Assembly: GCA_035306625.1 (NCBI GenBank)
Contig: DATGNS010000200.1
Span: 1-6,673, forward strand
Reading direction: 5' to 3'
Source: Serpens sp035306625
GTDB lineage: Bacteria > Pseudomonadota > Gammaproteobacteria > Pseudomonadales > Pseudomonadaceae
Length of the DNA: 6,673 bases
Shown here: one piece after another, positions 1 through 5,487 of the stretch
How positions within the stretch are numbered: the stretch's first letter is position 1
How the letters are laid out: each line of letters starts with the position of its first letter
Position numbers and translations under genes: made by a program
Notes under the pieces: model-generated
Told to the model about the DNA's origin: nothing
The model's database searches: none
Seen by the model: only the letters and a program-made list of their open reading frames with translations

Positions 1-818
1 AGGGTCCAGCTGGGCATCTGCAGGCGGCGGGCGATTTCTTCCAGATCCGGCTCGCGGCCGTGCAGCAGCGGTCCGAGCAGCAGGGTGATGCGTTCGCGCA
101 GGCTGCGGGTGCGGGTCAGCTGTTCCAGCTCGGCCTCGCACAGGGCCAGCAGATGATTCCAGGTGCTCGGGCAGTGGGCCGGGTTGCGCAGCGCCAGGGT
201 GTCCCGGTCCAGGCGCAGGCGGTTGGTCTCGGCGGCGAACTCCACCGGGCAGCCGAACAGGGGCGCGTAGCGCTCGGCATACTCGGGCGCGGGGAACTCG
301 ATCTCCACCCGCTGGGCCTGCAGCGGTTGCCCGGCCAGCGCGCCGAGCTGGCACAGCCAGCCGGCCAGCAGGGCGTCCACCACGAAGCGGTTGTAGGCGT
401 TGTAGGGGCTGATGGAATAGAAGCACAGCCAGGCGCCGTCGGCGTCTTCCTCGAAGCGCGACTGCCCCCGGTAGTTGGCGGCATACAGCGGTTCGAAGCG
501 GATCAGCGTGCGTGCCGCCTCGCGCACCGTCGGTGCCTGGGCGGCGGTGACGCCGGCCAGGCCCACCTGGGCGATATGGCTGAGGCGGCCCATGTCCAGG
601 CCCAGCGACGGGTCCCCGCACAGCTGCATGGCGGCATGGCCCAGGCGCATGTAGCGGGGAATGGACAGTCGAGCCCGCGGTTCGCCCAGGCGTGCCGGGT
701 CCAGGTCGTACTGGGCCAGCAGCGGCTGCGGGTCATGGCCGCGTTCGCGCAGGGCGGCGGCCAGGCTCAGCACGCTGCCGACCGACAGGTCCCCCAGACG
801 CACGCGGGCCGGCTTCAT
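1..818 (-). CDS. AraC/XylS-family transcriptional regulator, partial (C-terminus beyond window edge)
   Basis: The 272 visible codons start at ATG 818 (protein begins MKPARVRLGDLSV) and run off the left edge. Residues about 20-205 match the N-terminal arabinose-binding-like domain of OruR-type AraC regulators (PF12625-like), including the typical YxRLGxAAMxLCGDPSLGL-type segment near residues 60-75. Residues about 257-272 (DLEEIARRLQMPSWTL) are the opening of the first helix-turn-helix; the rest of the AraC DNA-binding domain, probably some 60-70 residues, is missing. The start overlaps the upstream gene's stop as ATGA, so the two are translationally coupled. Cytoplasmic DNA-binding protein; the effector is unknown. 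Because fadH is transcribed divergently from this operon, an unsaturated fatty acid or acyl-CoA is a reasonable guess, but only that. The 21-bp-spaced repeats at 1803-1832 are its best candidate operator. Family assignment is confident; target and ligand are inferred. Confidence 0.93.
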   Translation of the reverse strand, partial: MKPARVRLGDLSVGSVLSLAAALRERGHDPQPLLAQYDLDPARLGEPRARLSIPRYMRLGHAAMQLCGDPSLGLDMGRLSHIAQVGLAGVTAAQAPTVREAARTLIRFEPLYAANYRGQSRFEEDADGAWLCFYSISPYNAYNRFVVDALLAGWLCQLGALAGQPLQAQRVEIEFPAPEYAERYAPLFGCPVEFAAETNRLRLDRDTLALRNPAHCPSTWNHLLALCEAELEQLTRTRSLRERITLLLGPLLHGREPDLEEIARRLQMPSWT

Positions 819-1753
819 GGCTCGATCCACTGGTTGAGCAGGTGGGTGCCCGGCAGGCTGCTGAGCTGAGGTGCCTGGGGTGGGGTCAGGAACAGGCCGC
901 GCGGCGCACCGCCGATCGGCCAGCTCAGCTTGCCACGCAGGAACAGCGGCGGACTGGTGCGGCCGTTGGGCAGCTGCACGCGGCTCTGGGGCCAGCCGGG
1001 CATCCAGTCGCGCTCGATCAGATAGCGCTGATCGCCGACCTGGATCTGCTGCGTGGGGATGTGCACCGAGGTCCAGGGCCAGTCCTGGCGGAAGGGCTCG
1101 CCGTGGAGGACGCCGTCCGGCCCGAACACCAGACCGAGGTTCTCCAGCGGGCCGGTGCCCACCTGCAACTGTCCGTCGTGAATCCGCGGTTCCGGCAGCA
1201 GGATGGTGCCGGCCTGCAGGGTGACGCCGTATTCCCGGGCCAGGCCGCTGAACAGCGCCTGGTAGTCCCTGGCCATCTGCTCGGCCTTCATGCGCAGCAG
1301 GGTCTCGTCGAGGCGGTTGGCGTCCAGGTTGCGCGCCAGCACCTTCGCAGCCTTGAGCGGATTGCCGAGCAGCAGCCAGTTGCGCACCTCCAGGCGATCG
1401 CGGGCCTGGTAGAGCTGGGGCTTTTCCCCGGTGGCCAGCAGCCAGGTGCCGATATGGTGGGGCAGCACCACCAGGGTGTCGGCAAGCATCAGACCTGCCT
1501 CTCGCGCGGCGTCCAAGGCGGCCGCCAGCACCAGGCGCAGGTGCCGCGGGCTCTGGTAGTCGATGGCGAACAGCTGGGGGCGGATGGTCACCAGGTTGCC
1601 GTGGCGCACGGCAGGCGGACGCGCGCTGATCACCTGGGTGCGCAGGTCGGACAGGTAGTGGGTGGGCGGGCGTTCCCCGGCCCAGTCGAGGAAGGTGACC
1701 AGGCCGAACGCGGCCACCAGCAGCGCGATGGCAATCAGCAGGAGTCGTTTCAT
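815..1753 (-). CDS. Membrane-anchored nitrilase-like protein lacking the catalytic cysteine
   Basis: 312 residues from ATG 1753. I chose this over an in-frame TTG at 1789 because it begins directly with a signal-anchor (MKRLLLIAIALLVAAFGLV, residues 1-19, plus a few more hydrophobic residues) and because the TTG lies within a likely -35 element. Weak but ordered similarity to the carbon-nitrogen hydrolase fold: LVTIRPQ (54-60) as the first strand, an alanine-rich helix, DTLVVLPHH (92-100) where the family has its glutamate motif (P-E), REYGVTLQAGTILLPEP (173-189), and LVFGPDGVL (208-216). The expected Glu is His99, the lysine region reads EPFRQDW (219-225, with Arg222), and the whole protein contains no cysteine, so Glu-Lys-Cys chemistry is impossible. 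It is probably a periplasm-facing or membrane-tethered binding or structural protein rather than an amidase. It overlaps the AraC gene by 4 bp, suggesting a linked function. The fold call is moderately sure; the biological role is unknown. Confidence 0.82.
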   Translation of the reverse strand: MKRLLLIAIALLVAAFGLVTFLDWAGERPPTHYLSDLRTQVISARPPAVRHGNLVTIRPQLFAIDYQSPRHLRLVLAAALDAAREAGLMLADTLVVLPHHIGTWLLATGEKPQLYQARDRLEVRNWLLLGNPLKAAKVLARNLDANRLDETLLRMKAEQMARDYQALFSGLAREYGVTLQAGTILLPEPRIHDGQLQVGTGPLENLGLVFGPDGVLHGEPFRQDWPWTSVHIPTQQIQVGDQRYLIERDWMPGWPQSRVQLPNGRTSPPLFLRGKLSWPIGGAPRGLFLTPPQAPQLSSLPGTHLLNQWIEP

Positions 1754-1760
1754 GCCGCTG

Positions 1761-1789
1761 AGCCTAGGTGGCGCTGGCGGGATTGCCAA
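1761..1789 (-). promoter_or_regulatory. Putative sigma70 promoter for the nitrilase-like/AraC operon, giving a near-leaderless mRNA
   Basis: On the minus strand, -35 TTGGCA (1789-1784; 5 of 6 to TTGACA), a 17-bp spacer and -10 TAGGCT (1766-1761; 3 of 6 to TATAAT). Only 7 nt separate the -10 from the ATG at 1753, which would put the transcription start at about the A of the start codon. No clear Shine-Dalgarno sequence precedes this ATG, which fits a leaderless message. The prediction rests on motif matching only. Confidence 0.5.
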
Positions 1790-1802
1790 GCCTTGCTGTG
1801 CA

Positions 1803-1832
1803 TTTTGATCAGTAACTTGTCATTTTTGATCA
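1803..1832 (+). promoter_or_regulatory. Two direct repeats TTTTGATCA at 21-bp spacing: candidate AraC-type operator
   Basis: TTTTGATCA occurs at 1803-1811 and again at 1824-1832, the same strand, offset by exactly 21 bp (two helical turns). Known AraC-family operators such as araI1-I2 use direct half-sites at this spacing, with the proximal half touching the -35. Here the proximal copy ends one base before the -35 TTGAGA of the predicted fadH promoter. The repeats also lie 13 bp upstream of the -35 of the opposite promoter, so one protein could affect both directions. The likely binder is the AraC-type regulator of the divergent operon. Each copy contains the palindrome TGATCA, so a dimeric repressor of another family is an alternative. 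Confidence 0.6.
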
Positions 1833-1861
1833 TTGAGACTCCCCGGCCGGCTGACTATCGT
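1833..1861 (+). promoter_or_regulatory. Putative fadH promoter
   Basis: TTGAGA (1833-1838), a 17-bp spacer and TATCGT (1856-1861) on the plus strand. Transcription would start near 1868, leaving a leader of about 60 nt before the fadH ATG. The -10 is weak, which fits activator dependence, and the direct repeat immediately upstream is placed as a class II AraC-type activator site would be. Predicted from motif and position only. Confidence 0.5.
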
Positions 1862-1927
1862 CTGGCTCCATGACAGGGCGGCGGCAACGACCGCGGCCCC
1901 CACCCTGAACCTGTCGGAAGGATCGTC

Positions 1928-3961
1928 ATGACCACCCGCTACCCGCATCTGCTCGCCCCGCTGGATCTGGGCTTCACCACCCTGCGCAACCGTACCCTGA
2001 TGGGCTCCATGCACACCGGCCTGGAGGAAAAGCCCAACGGCTTCGAGCGCATGGCCGCCTATTTCGCCGAGCGTGCCCGTGGCGGCGTCGGCCTGATGGT
2101 GACCGGCGGCATCGGCCCGAACGAGGAGGGCGCGGTGTATGCCGGCGCCGCCAAGCTGACCACGCCGGAAGAGGCGGCAAAGCACCGCATCGTCACCCAG
2201 GCCGTGCACGAGGCGGGCGGCAAGATCTGCATGCAGATCCTGCATGCCGGCCGCTACGCCTACAGCCCCAAGCTGGTGGCGCCGAGCGCCATCCAGGCGC
2301 CGATCAACCCGTTCAAGCCGCGCGAGCTGGACGAGGAAGGCATCCAGAAGCAGATCAACGACTTCGTGAACTGCGCCCGTCTGGCCCAGCAGGCCGAGTA
2401 CGACGGGGTCGAGATCATGGGCTCGGAAGGCTACTTCATCAACCAGTTCCTCGTGGCCCACACCAACCACCGCACCGACCGCTGGGGCGGTAGCTACGAG
2501 AACCGCATGCGCCTGCCGGTGGAGATCGTCCGCCGCGTGCGCGAGGCGGTCGGGCCGAACTTCATCATCATCTATCGCCTGTCCATGCTGGACCTGATCG
2601 AGGGCGGCAGCACCTGGGACGAGATCGTCATGCTGGCCAGGGCCATCGAGGCGGCCGGCGCCACCCTGATCAACACCGGCATCGGCTGGCATGAGGCGCG
2701 CATCCCGACCATCGCCACCATGGTGCCGCGCGCGGCCTTCACCGGGGTCACCGCCAAGCTCCGGGGCGAGGTGAAGATTCCGCTGATCACCACCAACCGC
2801 ATCAACACCCCGGAAGTGGCCGAAGAGGTGCTGGCCGCGGGTGACGCCGACATGGTGTCCATGGCGCGTCCGTTCCTGGCCGACCCGGAATTCGTCAACA
2901 AGGCCGCCGCCGGCCGGGCCGACGAGATCAATACCTGCATCGGCTGCAACCAGGCCTGCCTGGACCACACCTTCGGCGGCAAGCTGACCAGCTGCCTGGT
3001 CAACCCGCGCGCCTGCCACGAGACCGAGCTGAACTACATCCCGGTCGCCCAGGGCAAGAAGATCGCCGTGGTCGGTGCCGGCCCAGCCGGTCTGGCGGCG
3101 GCCTGCGTGGCGGCCGAGCGCGGCCATCGGGTGACCCTGTTCGAGGCCGGCAGCGAGATCGGCGGCCAGTTCAACGTGGCCAAGCGCGTGCCGGGCAAGG
3201 AAGAGTTCCACGAAACCCTGCGCTACTTCCGCAAGCGCCTGGAAACCACCGGCGTGGACGTGCGCCTGAACACCCGCGTGGGTGTCGAGGAGCTGGCGCA
3301 GGGCGGCTATGACGAAATCATCCTGGCCACCGGCATCGTGCCGCGCACCCCGGACATCGCTGGCATCGAGCATCCCAGGGTCATCAGCTACCTGGACGCC
3401 CTGCTGGAGCGCAAGCCGGTCGGCAAGCGCGTGGCGGTGATCGGTGCCGGCGGCATCGGTTTCGACGTGTCGGAATTCATCACCCACGACGGTGTGTCCA
3501 CCAGCCTGGACCGCGAAGCCTTCTGGAAGGAGTGGGGCATCGACCTGGGCCTGACCGCCCGCGGTGGCGTCGCCGGGGTCAAGCCGCAGCCCCAGGCGGC
3601 GGCCCGCGAGGTGTACCTGCTGCAGCGCAAGAAGACCAAGGTGGGCGACGGCCTGGGCAAGACCACCGGCTGGATCCATCGCACCAGCTTGAAGAACAAG
3701 CAGGTGCAGATGCTCAACGCGGTGGAGTACCTGAAGATCGACGACGACGGCCTGCACATCCGCGTGGCGGAAGGCGAGCCGCAGGTGCTGCCGGTGGACA
3801 CGGTGATCGTCTGTGCCGGTCAGGAGCCGCTGCGCGAGCTGCACGACGGCCTGGTGGCCGCCGGCCAGAAGGTGCATCTGATCGGTGGCGCCGACGTGGC
3901 TGCCGAGCTGGATGCCAAGCGCGCCATCAACCAGGGCTCGCGCCTGGCCGCGGAACTGTGA
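1928..3961 (+). CDS. fadH: 2,4-dienoyl-CoA reductase (NADPH), FadH
   Basis: 677 residues, close to the 672 of E. coli FadH; ATG 1928 is preceded by GGAAGGA (1916-1922) at a 5-nt spacing. It reduces 2,4-dienoyl-CoA with NADPH, allowing beta-oxidation of unsaturated fatty acids with even-position double bonds; a cytoplasmic FMN, FAD and 4Fe-4S enzyme. An old-yellow-enzyme-like TIM barrel fills residues 1 to about 360, with the RTDRWGGSYENR motif at 182-193. Tyr169 and His255 correspond to the E. coli catalytic Tyr166 and His252. The iron-sulfur cysteines are Cys337, Cys340, Cys344 and Cys356 (CX2CX3CX11C), shifted by three from E. coli. The C-terminal half holds two dinucleotide-binding glycine motifs, GAGPAG (383-388) and GAGGIG (506-511). 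Intact, with no sign of frameshift. It is divergent from the nitrilase-like/AraC operon and probably monocistronic, given the hairpin that follows. Paralogues are common in Pseudomonas, so this may be one of several copies. Confidence 0.97.
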   Translation: MTTRYPHLLAPLDLGFTTLRNRTLMGSMHTGLEEKPNGFERMAAYFAERARGGVGLMVTGGIGPNEEGAVYAGAAKLTTPEEAAKHRIVTQAVHEAGGKICMQILHAGRYAYSPKLVAPSAIQAPINPFKPRELDEEGIQKQINDFVNCARLAQQAEYDGVEIMGSEGYFINQFLVAHTNHRTDRWGGSYENRMRLPVEIVRRVREAVGPNFIIIYRLSMLDLIEGGSTWDEIVMLARAIEAAGATLINTGIGWHEARIPTIATMVPRAAFTGVTAKLRGEVKIPLITTNRINTPEVAEEVLAAGDADMVSMARPFLADPEFVNKAAAGRADEINTCIGCNQACLDHTFGGKLTSCLVNPRACHETELNYIPVAQGKKIAVVGAGPAGLAAACVAAERGHRVTLFEAGSEIGGQFNVAKRVPGKEEFHETLRYFRKRLETTGVDVRLNTRVGVEELAQGGYDEIILATGIVPRTPDIAGIEHPRVISYLDALLERKPVGKRVAVIGAGGIGFDVSEFITHDGVSTSLDREAFWKEWGIDLGLTARGGVAGVKPQPQAAAREVYLLQRKKTKVGDGLGKTTGWIHRTSLKNKQVQMLNAVEYLKIDDDGLHIRVAEGEPQVLPVDTVIVCAGQEPLRELHDGLVAAGQKVHLIGGADVAAELDAKRAINQGSRLAAEL

Positions 3962-3995
3962 TGCGCTCGGCTGCGCCGTTGGTCGAGGCCCGACG

Positions 3996-4007
3996 CCTCG
4001 GCCGAGG
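3996..4007. repeat. Perfect 12-bp palindrome downstream of fadH
   Basis: CCTCGGCCGAGG is self-complementary. It partly overlaps a competing small hairpin, CGAGGC (3984-3989) with GCCTCG (3995-4000) around a 5-nt loop. No T-run follows either, so neither looks like a complete terminator; they may protect the 3' end of fadH mRNA or simply reflect the base composition. Confidence 0.3.
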
Positions 4008-4016
4008 GCCTGCCAA

Positions 4017-4029
4017 CTGCGTCACGCAG
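4017..4029. repeat. Short inverted repeat upstream of the coiled-coil gene
   Basis: CTGCGT and ACGCAG flank a single C, a 6-bp inverted repeat centred about 25 bp upstream of the TAGACT -10-like element, i.e. where a -35 would lie. It could be an operator half-site pair; no known consensus is recognised. Confidence 0.25.
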
Positions 4030-4047
4030 CCGCCCCGAGGCTTTGCC

Positions 4048-4053
4048 TAGACT
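4048..4053 (+). promoter_or_regulatory. Putative -10 element for the coiled-coil gene
   Basis: TAGACT within CCTAGACTGCG, closely resembling CCTAGGCTGCG ahead of the PLP-enzyme gene at 5451-5461. No good -35 is visible at 16-18 bp spacing. Transcription would begin near 4060, inside the left arm of the hairpin at 4055-4081. Confidence 0.3.
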
Positions 4054-4054
4054 G

Positions 4055-4081
4055 CGAACCCCCGCTGCCTGCGGGGGTTCG
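4055..4081 (+). terminator. Strong GC-rich hairpin, probable fadH terminator
   Basis: CGAACCCCCGC (4055-4065), loop TGCCT and GCGGGGGTTCG (4071-4081) form a perfect 11-bp stem. The downstream tract TCTGTT is only partly U-rich, so intrinsic termination may be incomplete. It lies about 93 bp after the fadH stop and 19 bp before the next start codon, ending 7 nt before that gene's AGGGGG ribosome binding site (4089-4094). On read-through RNA it would be a 5' leader hairpin. Confidence 0.65.
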
Positions 4082-4100
4082 TCTGTTCAGGGGGTAAGCA

Positions 4101-5423
4101 ATGAGTCTGCAGGCCAAGCCTCAGCTGGTCGAAGCGGTGATGTTCTTCCGCGCCGGTGCCATCTGCAAGGAGATGCACCTGGCCGAGTTCGAGGCGGTGC
4201 TGGACGGGGTGGTCAGCCTGCACGACTTTGCCGACGAGCAGATCCAGGCGGCCTACGCGCTGATTTCCCCCCGTCTGCACATCCTGGCCGTCACCTTCTT
4301 CCTGATCGATTTCGACGAGAGCGGTCGCGCCGACACCGGCTGGAACATCCCCCTGCGCCACCTGGCCGAGCAGGGCGTGCCGGGGCCCGATCTGGGCGGC
4401 GGCCCCATCCGGCTGACCTGCCGCAGCCGCTGCCCGGTGGCCTGGTACCAGATGCACCTGTGGGACCCGAGCCTGAAGCCCGGCCGCAACGAGCTGGTGC
4501 AATTGCGCGACGCGGCGCGGCGCAACCACCTGGGCATCCTGGCCGAGGGGGACGCGGCGCCGGCCGGCGAGGGTACGCAGTGGGTCGCGCCGGAGGCCGC
4601 CAAGGACATGGCCAGGCACCTGGCCCGCAAGGTGGATCTGCGCCATCGCCAGCGTACCGCCCAGCTGCTCCGCCAGCAGCGTCTGCGCCTGCACGGCCTG
4701 ACCCAGCAGTACGAGGAGCAGTTCGCCCGCCTGCGCCTGGACGCGGAGCAGCGCGAGCGCCAGCTGCAGGCCGAGCTGGAAGCGCTGCAGGAGGATCTGC
4801 GGGAGCAGCGGCGCCAGAACGACGTGCTGCAGGCGCAGGTGCGGCGGCAGACCGAGCAGTTGCGCCAGGCCCGCGAGACCTTCACCCGCGAGCTGAGCGC
4901 GGCCCGGCAGGACGGACAGCTGGCCGGCGAGCTGCTGCGCAACCAGCTGGAGCAGGAGGTTCAGCAGCGCCTCGAGGCGGTTCGCGCCTCGTACGAGCAG
5001 AACATCGCCGGCCTGCGGGCCGAGCTGGAGTGGCGCAACGAGCTGGATGCGCAGATGCAGGACGAGATCGAGCGCCTGCGCGAGCGCGCCGAGCGTCCCG
5101 TGGAGCGCCTCGCCGAGCTGGGCGTGATGTTCGTGGCCTACCACCCGGGCACCGGCCATCTGACCATTCCACCGGGCGAGGTGGCCAGCTATCAGCGCGA
5201 CCCCGAAGCCTATGTGGCCGCCCGCTGCCTGGTGACCCCGGAGCATTACCGCGCCTGGCTGGAGCACTACCGGCAGCCGGCCTGCGCCGCCCGCCTGTCC
5301 AGCGGCGAGCGCTGCGCCATTCCGCTGGATCGCATCGAGACGCCCAGCCGCTTCGTGCCCGGCCAGAGCGACTGCTGCGCCAGACACCAGGCCGGCCGTC
5401 CACACGCGGCGGGGCAGGCCTGA
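4101..5423 (+). CDS. Uncharacterised coiled-coil protein with Cys/His-rich C-terminal domain
   Basis: 440 residues; ATG 4101 follows AGGGGG (4089-4094) at a 6-nt spacing. I do not recognise the family. Three parts are visible. Residues 1 to about 140 look globular (VMFFRAGAICKEMHL near the start, then LAVTFFLIDFDESGRADTGW and a WYQMHLWDP segment). Residues about 170-340 are a long charged Gln/Glu/Arg/Leu-rich coiled coil with heptad-like leucines (for example LQAELEALQEDLREQRRQ). Residues 341-440 are again globular, with Cys395, Cys405, Cys425, Cys426 and His429 (CX9CX19CCX2H), a possible metal site, and an additional Cys376. No signal peptide or membrane segment is evident, so it is likely a cytoplasmic oligomer. 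The 64-bp gap to the next gene contains its own promoter-like sequence, so co-transcription is not assured. The rod-like centre suggests a scaffold or segregation-type role, but nothing specific can be assigned. Confidence 0.9.
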   Translation: MSLQAKPQLVEAVMFFRAGAICKEMHLAEFEAVLDGVVSLHDFADEQIQAAYALISPRLHILAVTFFLIDFDESGRADTGWNIPLRHLAEQGVPGPDLGGGPIRLTCRSRCPVAWYQMHLWDPSLKPGRNELVQLRDAARRNHLGILAEGDAAPAGEGTQWVAPEAAKDMARHLARKVDLRHRQRTAQLLRQQRLRLHGLTQQYEEQFARLRLDAEQRERQLQAELEALQEDLREQRRQNDVLQAQVRRQTEQLRQARETFTRELSAARQDGQLAGELLRNQLEQEVQQRLEAVRASYEQNIAGLRAELEWRNELDAQMQDEIERLRERAERPVERLAELGVMFVAYHPGTGHLTIPPGEVASYQRDPEAYVAARCLVTPEHYRAWLEHYRQPACAARLSSGERCAIPLDRIETPSRFVPGQSDCCARHQAGRPHAAGQA

Positions 5424-5429
5424 GCGGGC

Positions 5430-5458
5430 TGGACGCCGATCGCGCAGCGCCCTAGGCT
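5430..5458 (+). promoter_or_regulatory. Putative sigma70 promoter for the PLP-enzyme gene
   Basis: TGGACG (5430-5435; 4 of 6 to TTGACA), a 17-bp spacer and TAGGCT (5453-5458). The predicted start near 5465 leaves a leader of about 23 nt before ATG 5488. The ribosome binding site is weak (GCGGA at 5476-5480). No terminator is seen between the upstream stop and this element. Confidence 0.45.
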
Positions 5459-5487
5459 GCGCCGTTTCGTTCCCCGCGGATCCACCC

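Noticed and set aside
1754..1789. N-terminal extension of the nitrilase-like protein from TTG 1789
   Set aside because: The added 12 residues (MAIPPAPPRLSG) precede an obvious signal-anchor, and the TTG coincides with a strong -35 element, so the ATG at 1753 is preferred.
1803..1836. FNR/ANR box in the fadH intergenic region, suggested by TTGAT half-sites
   Set aside because: Neither TTGATCA copy has an ATCAA partner 4 nt away; the same-strand 21-bp arrangement fits an AraC-type site better.
692..1873. A 393-codon plus-strand open frame, and another at 60-869
   Set aside because: Both are opposite the AraC and nitrilase-like genes, which have clear family features; low-complexity Gln/Ala/Gly translation with no homology signature.
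1820..3877. A 685-codon open frame on the minus strand opposite fadH
   Set aside because: It is antisense to an unmistakable fadH; its His/Gly/Ala/Gln-rich composition is what GC-biased codons produce on the opposite strand, and no family motif is visible.
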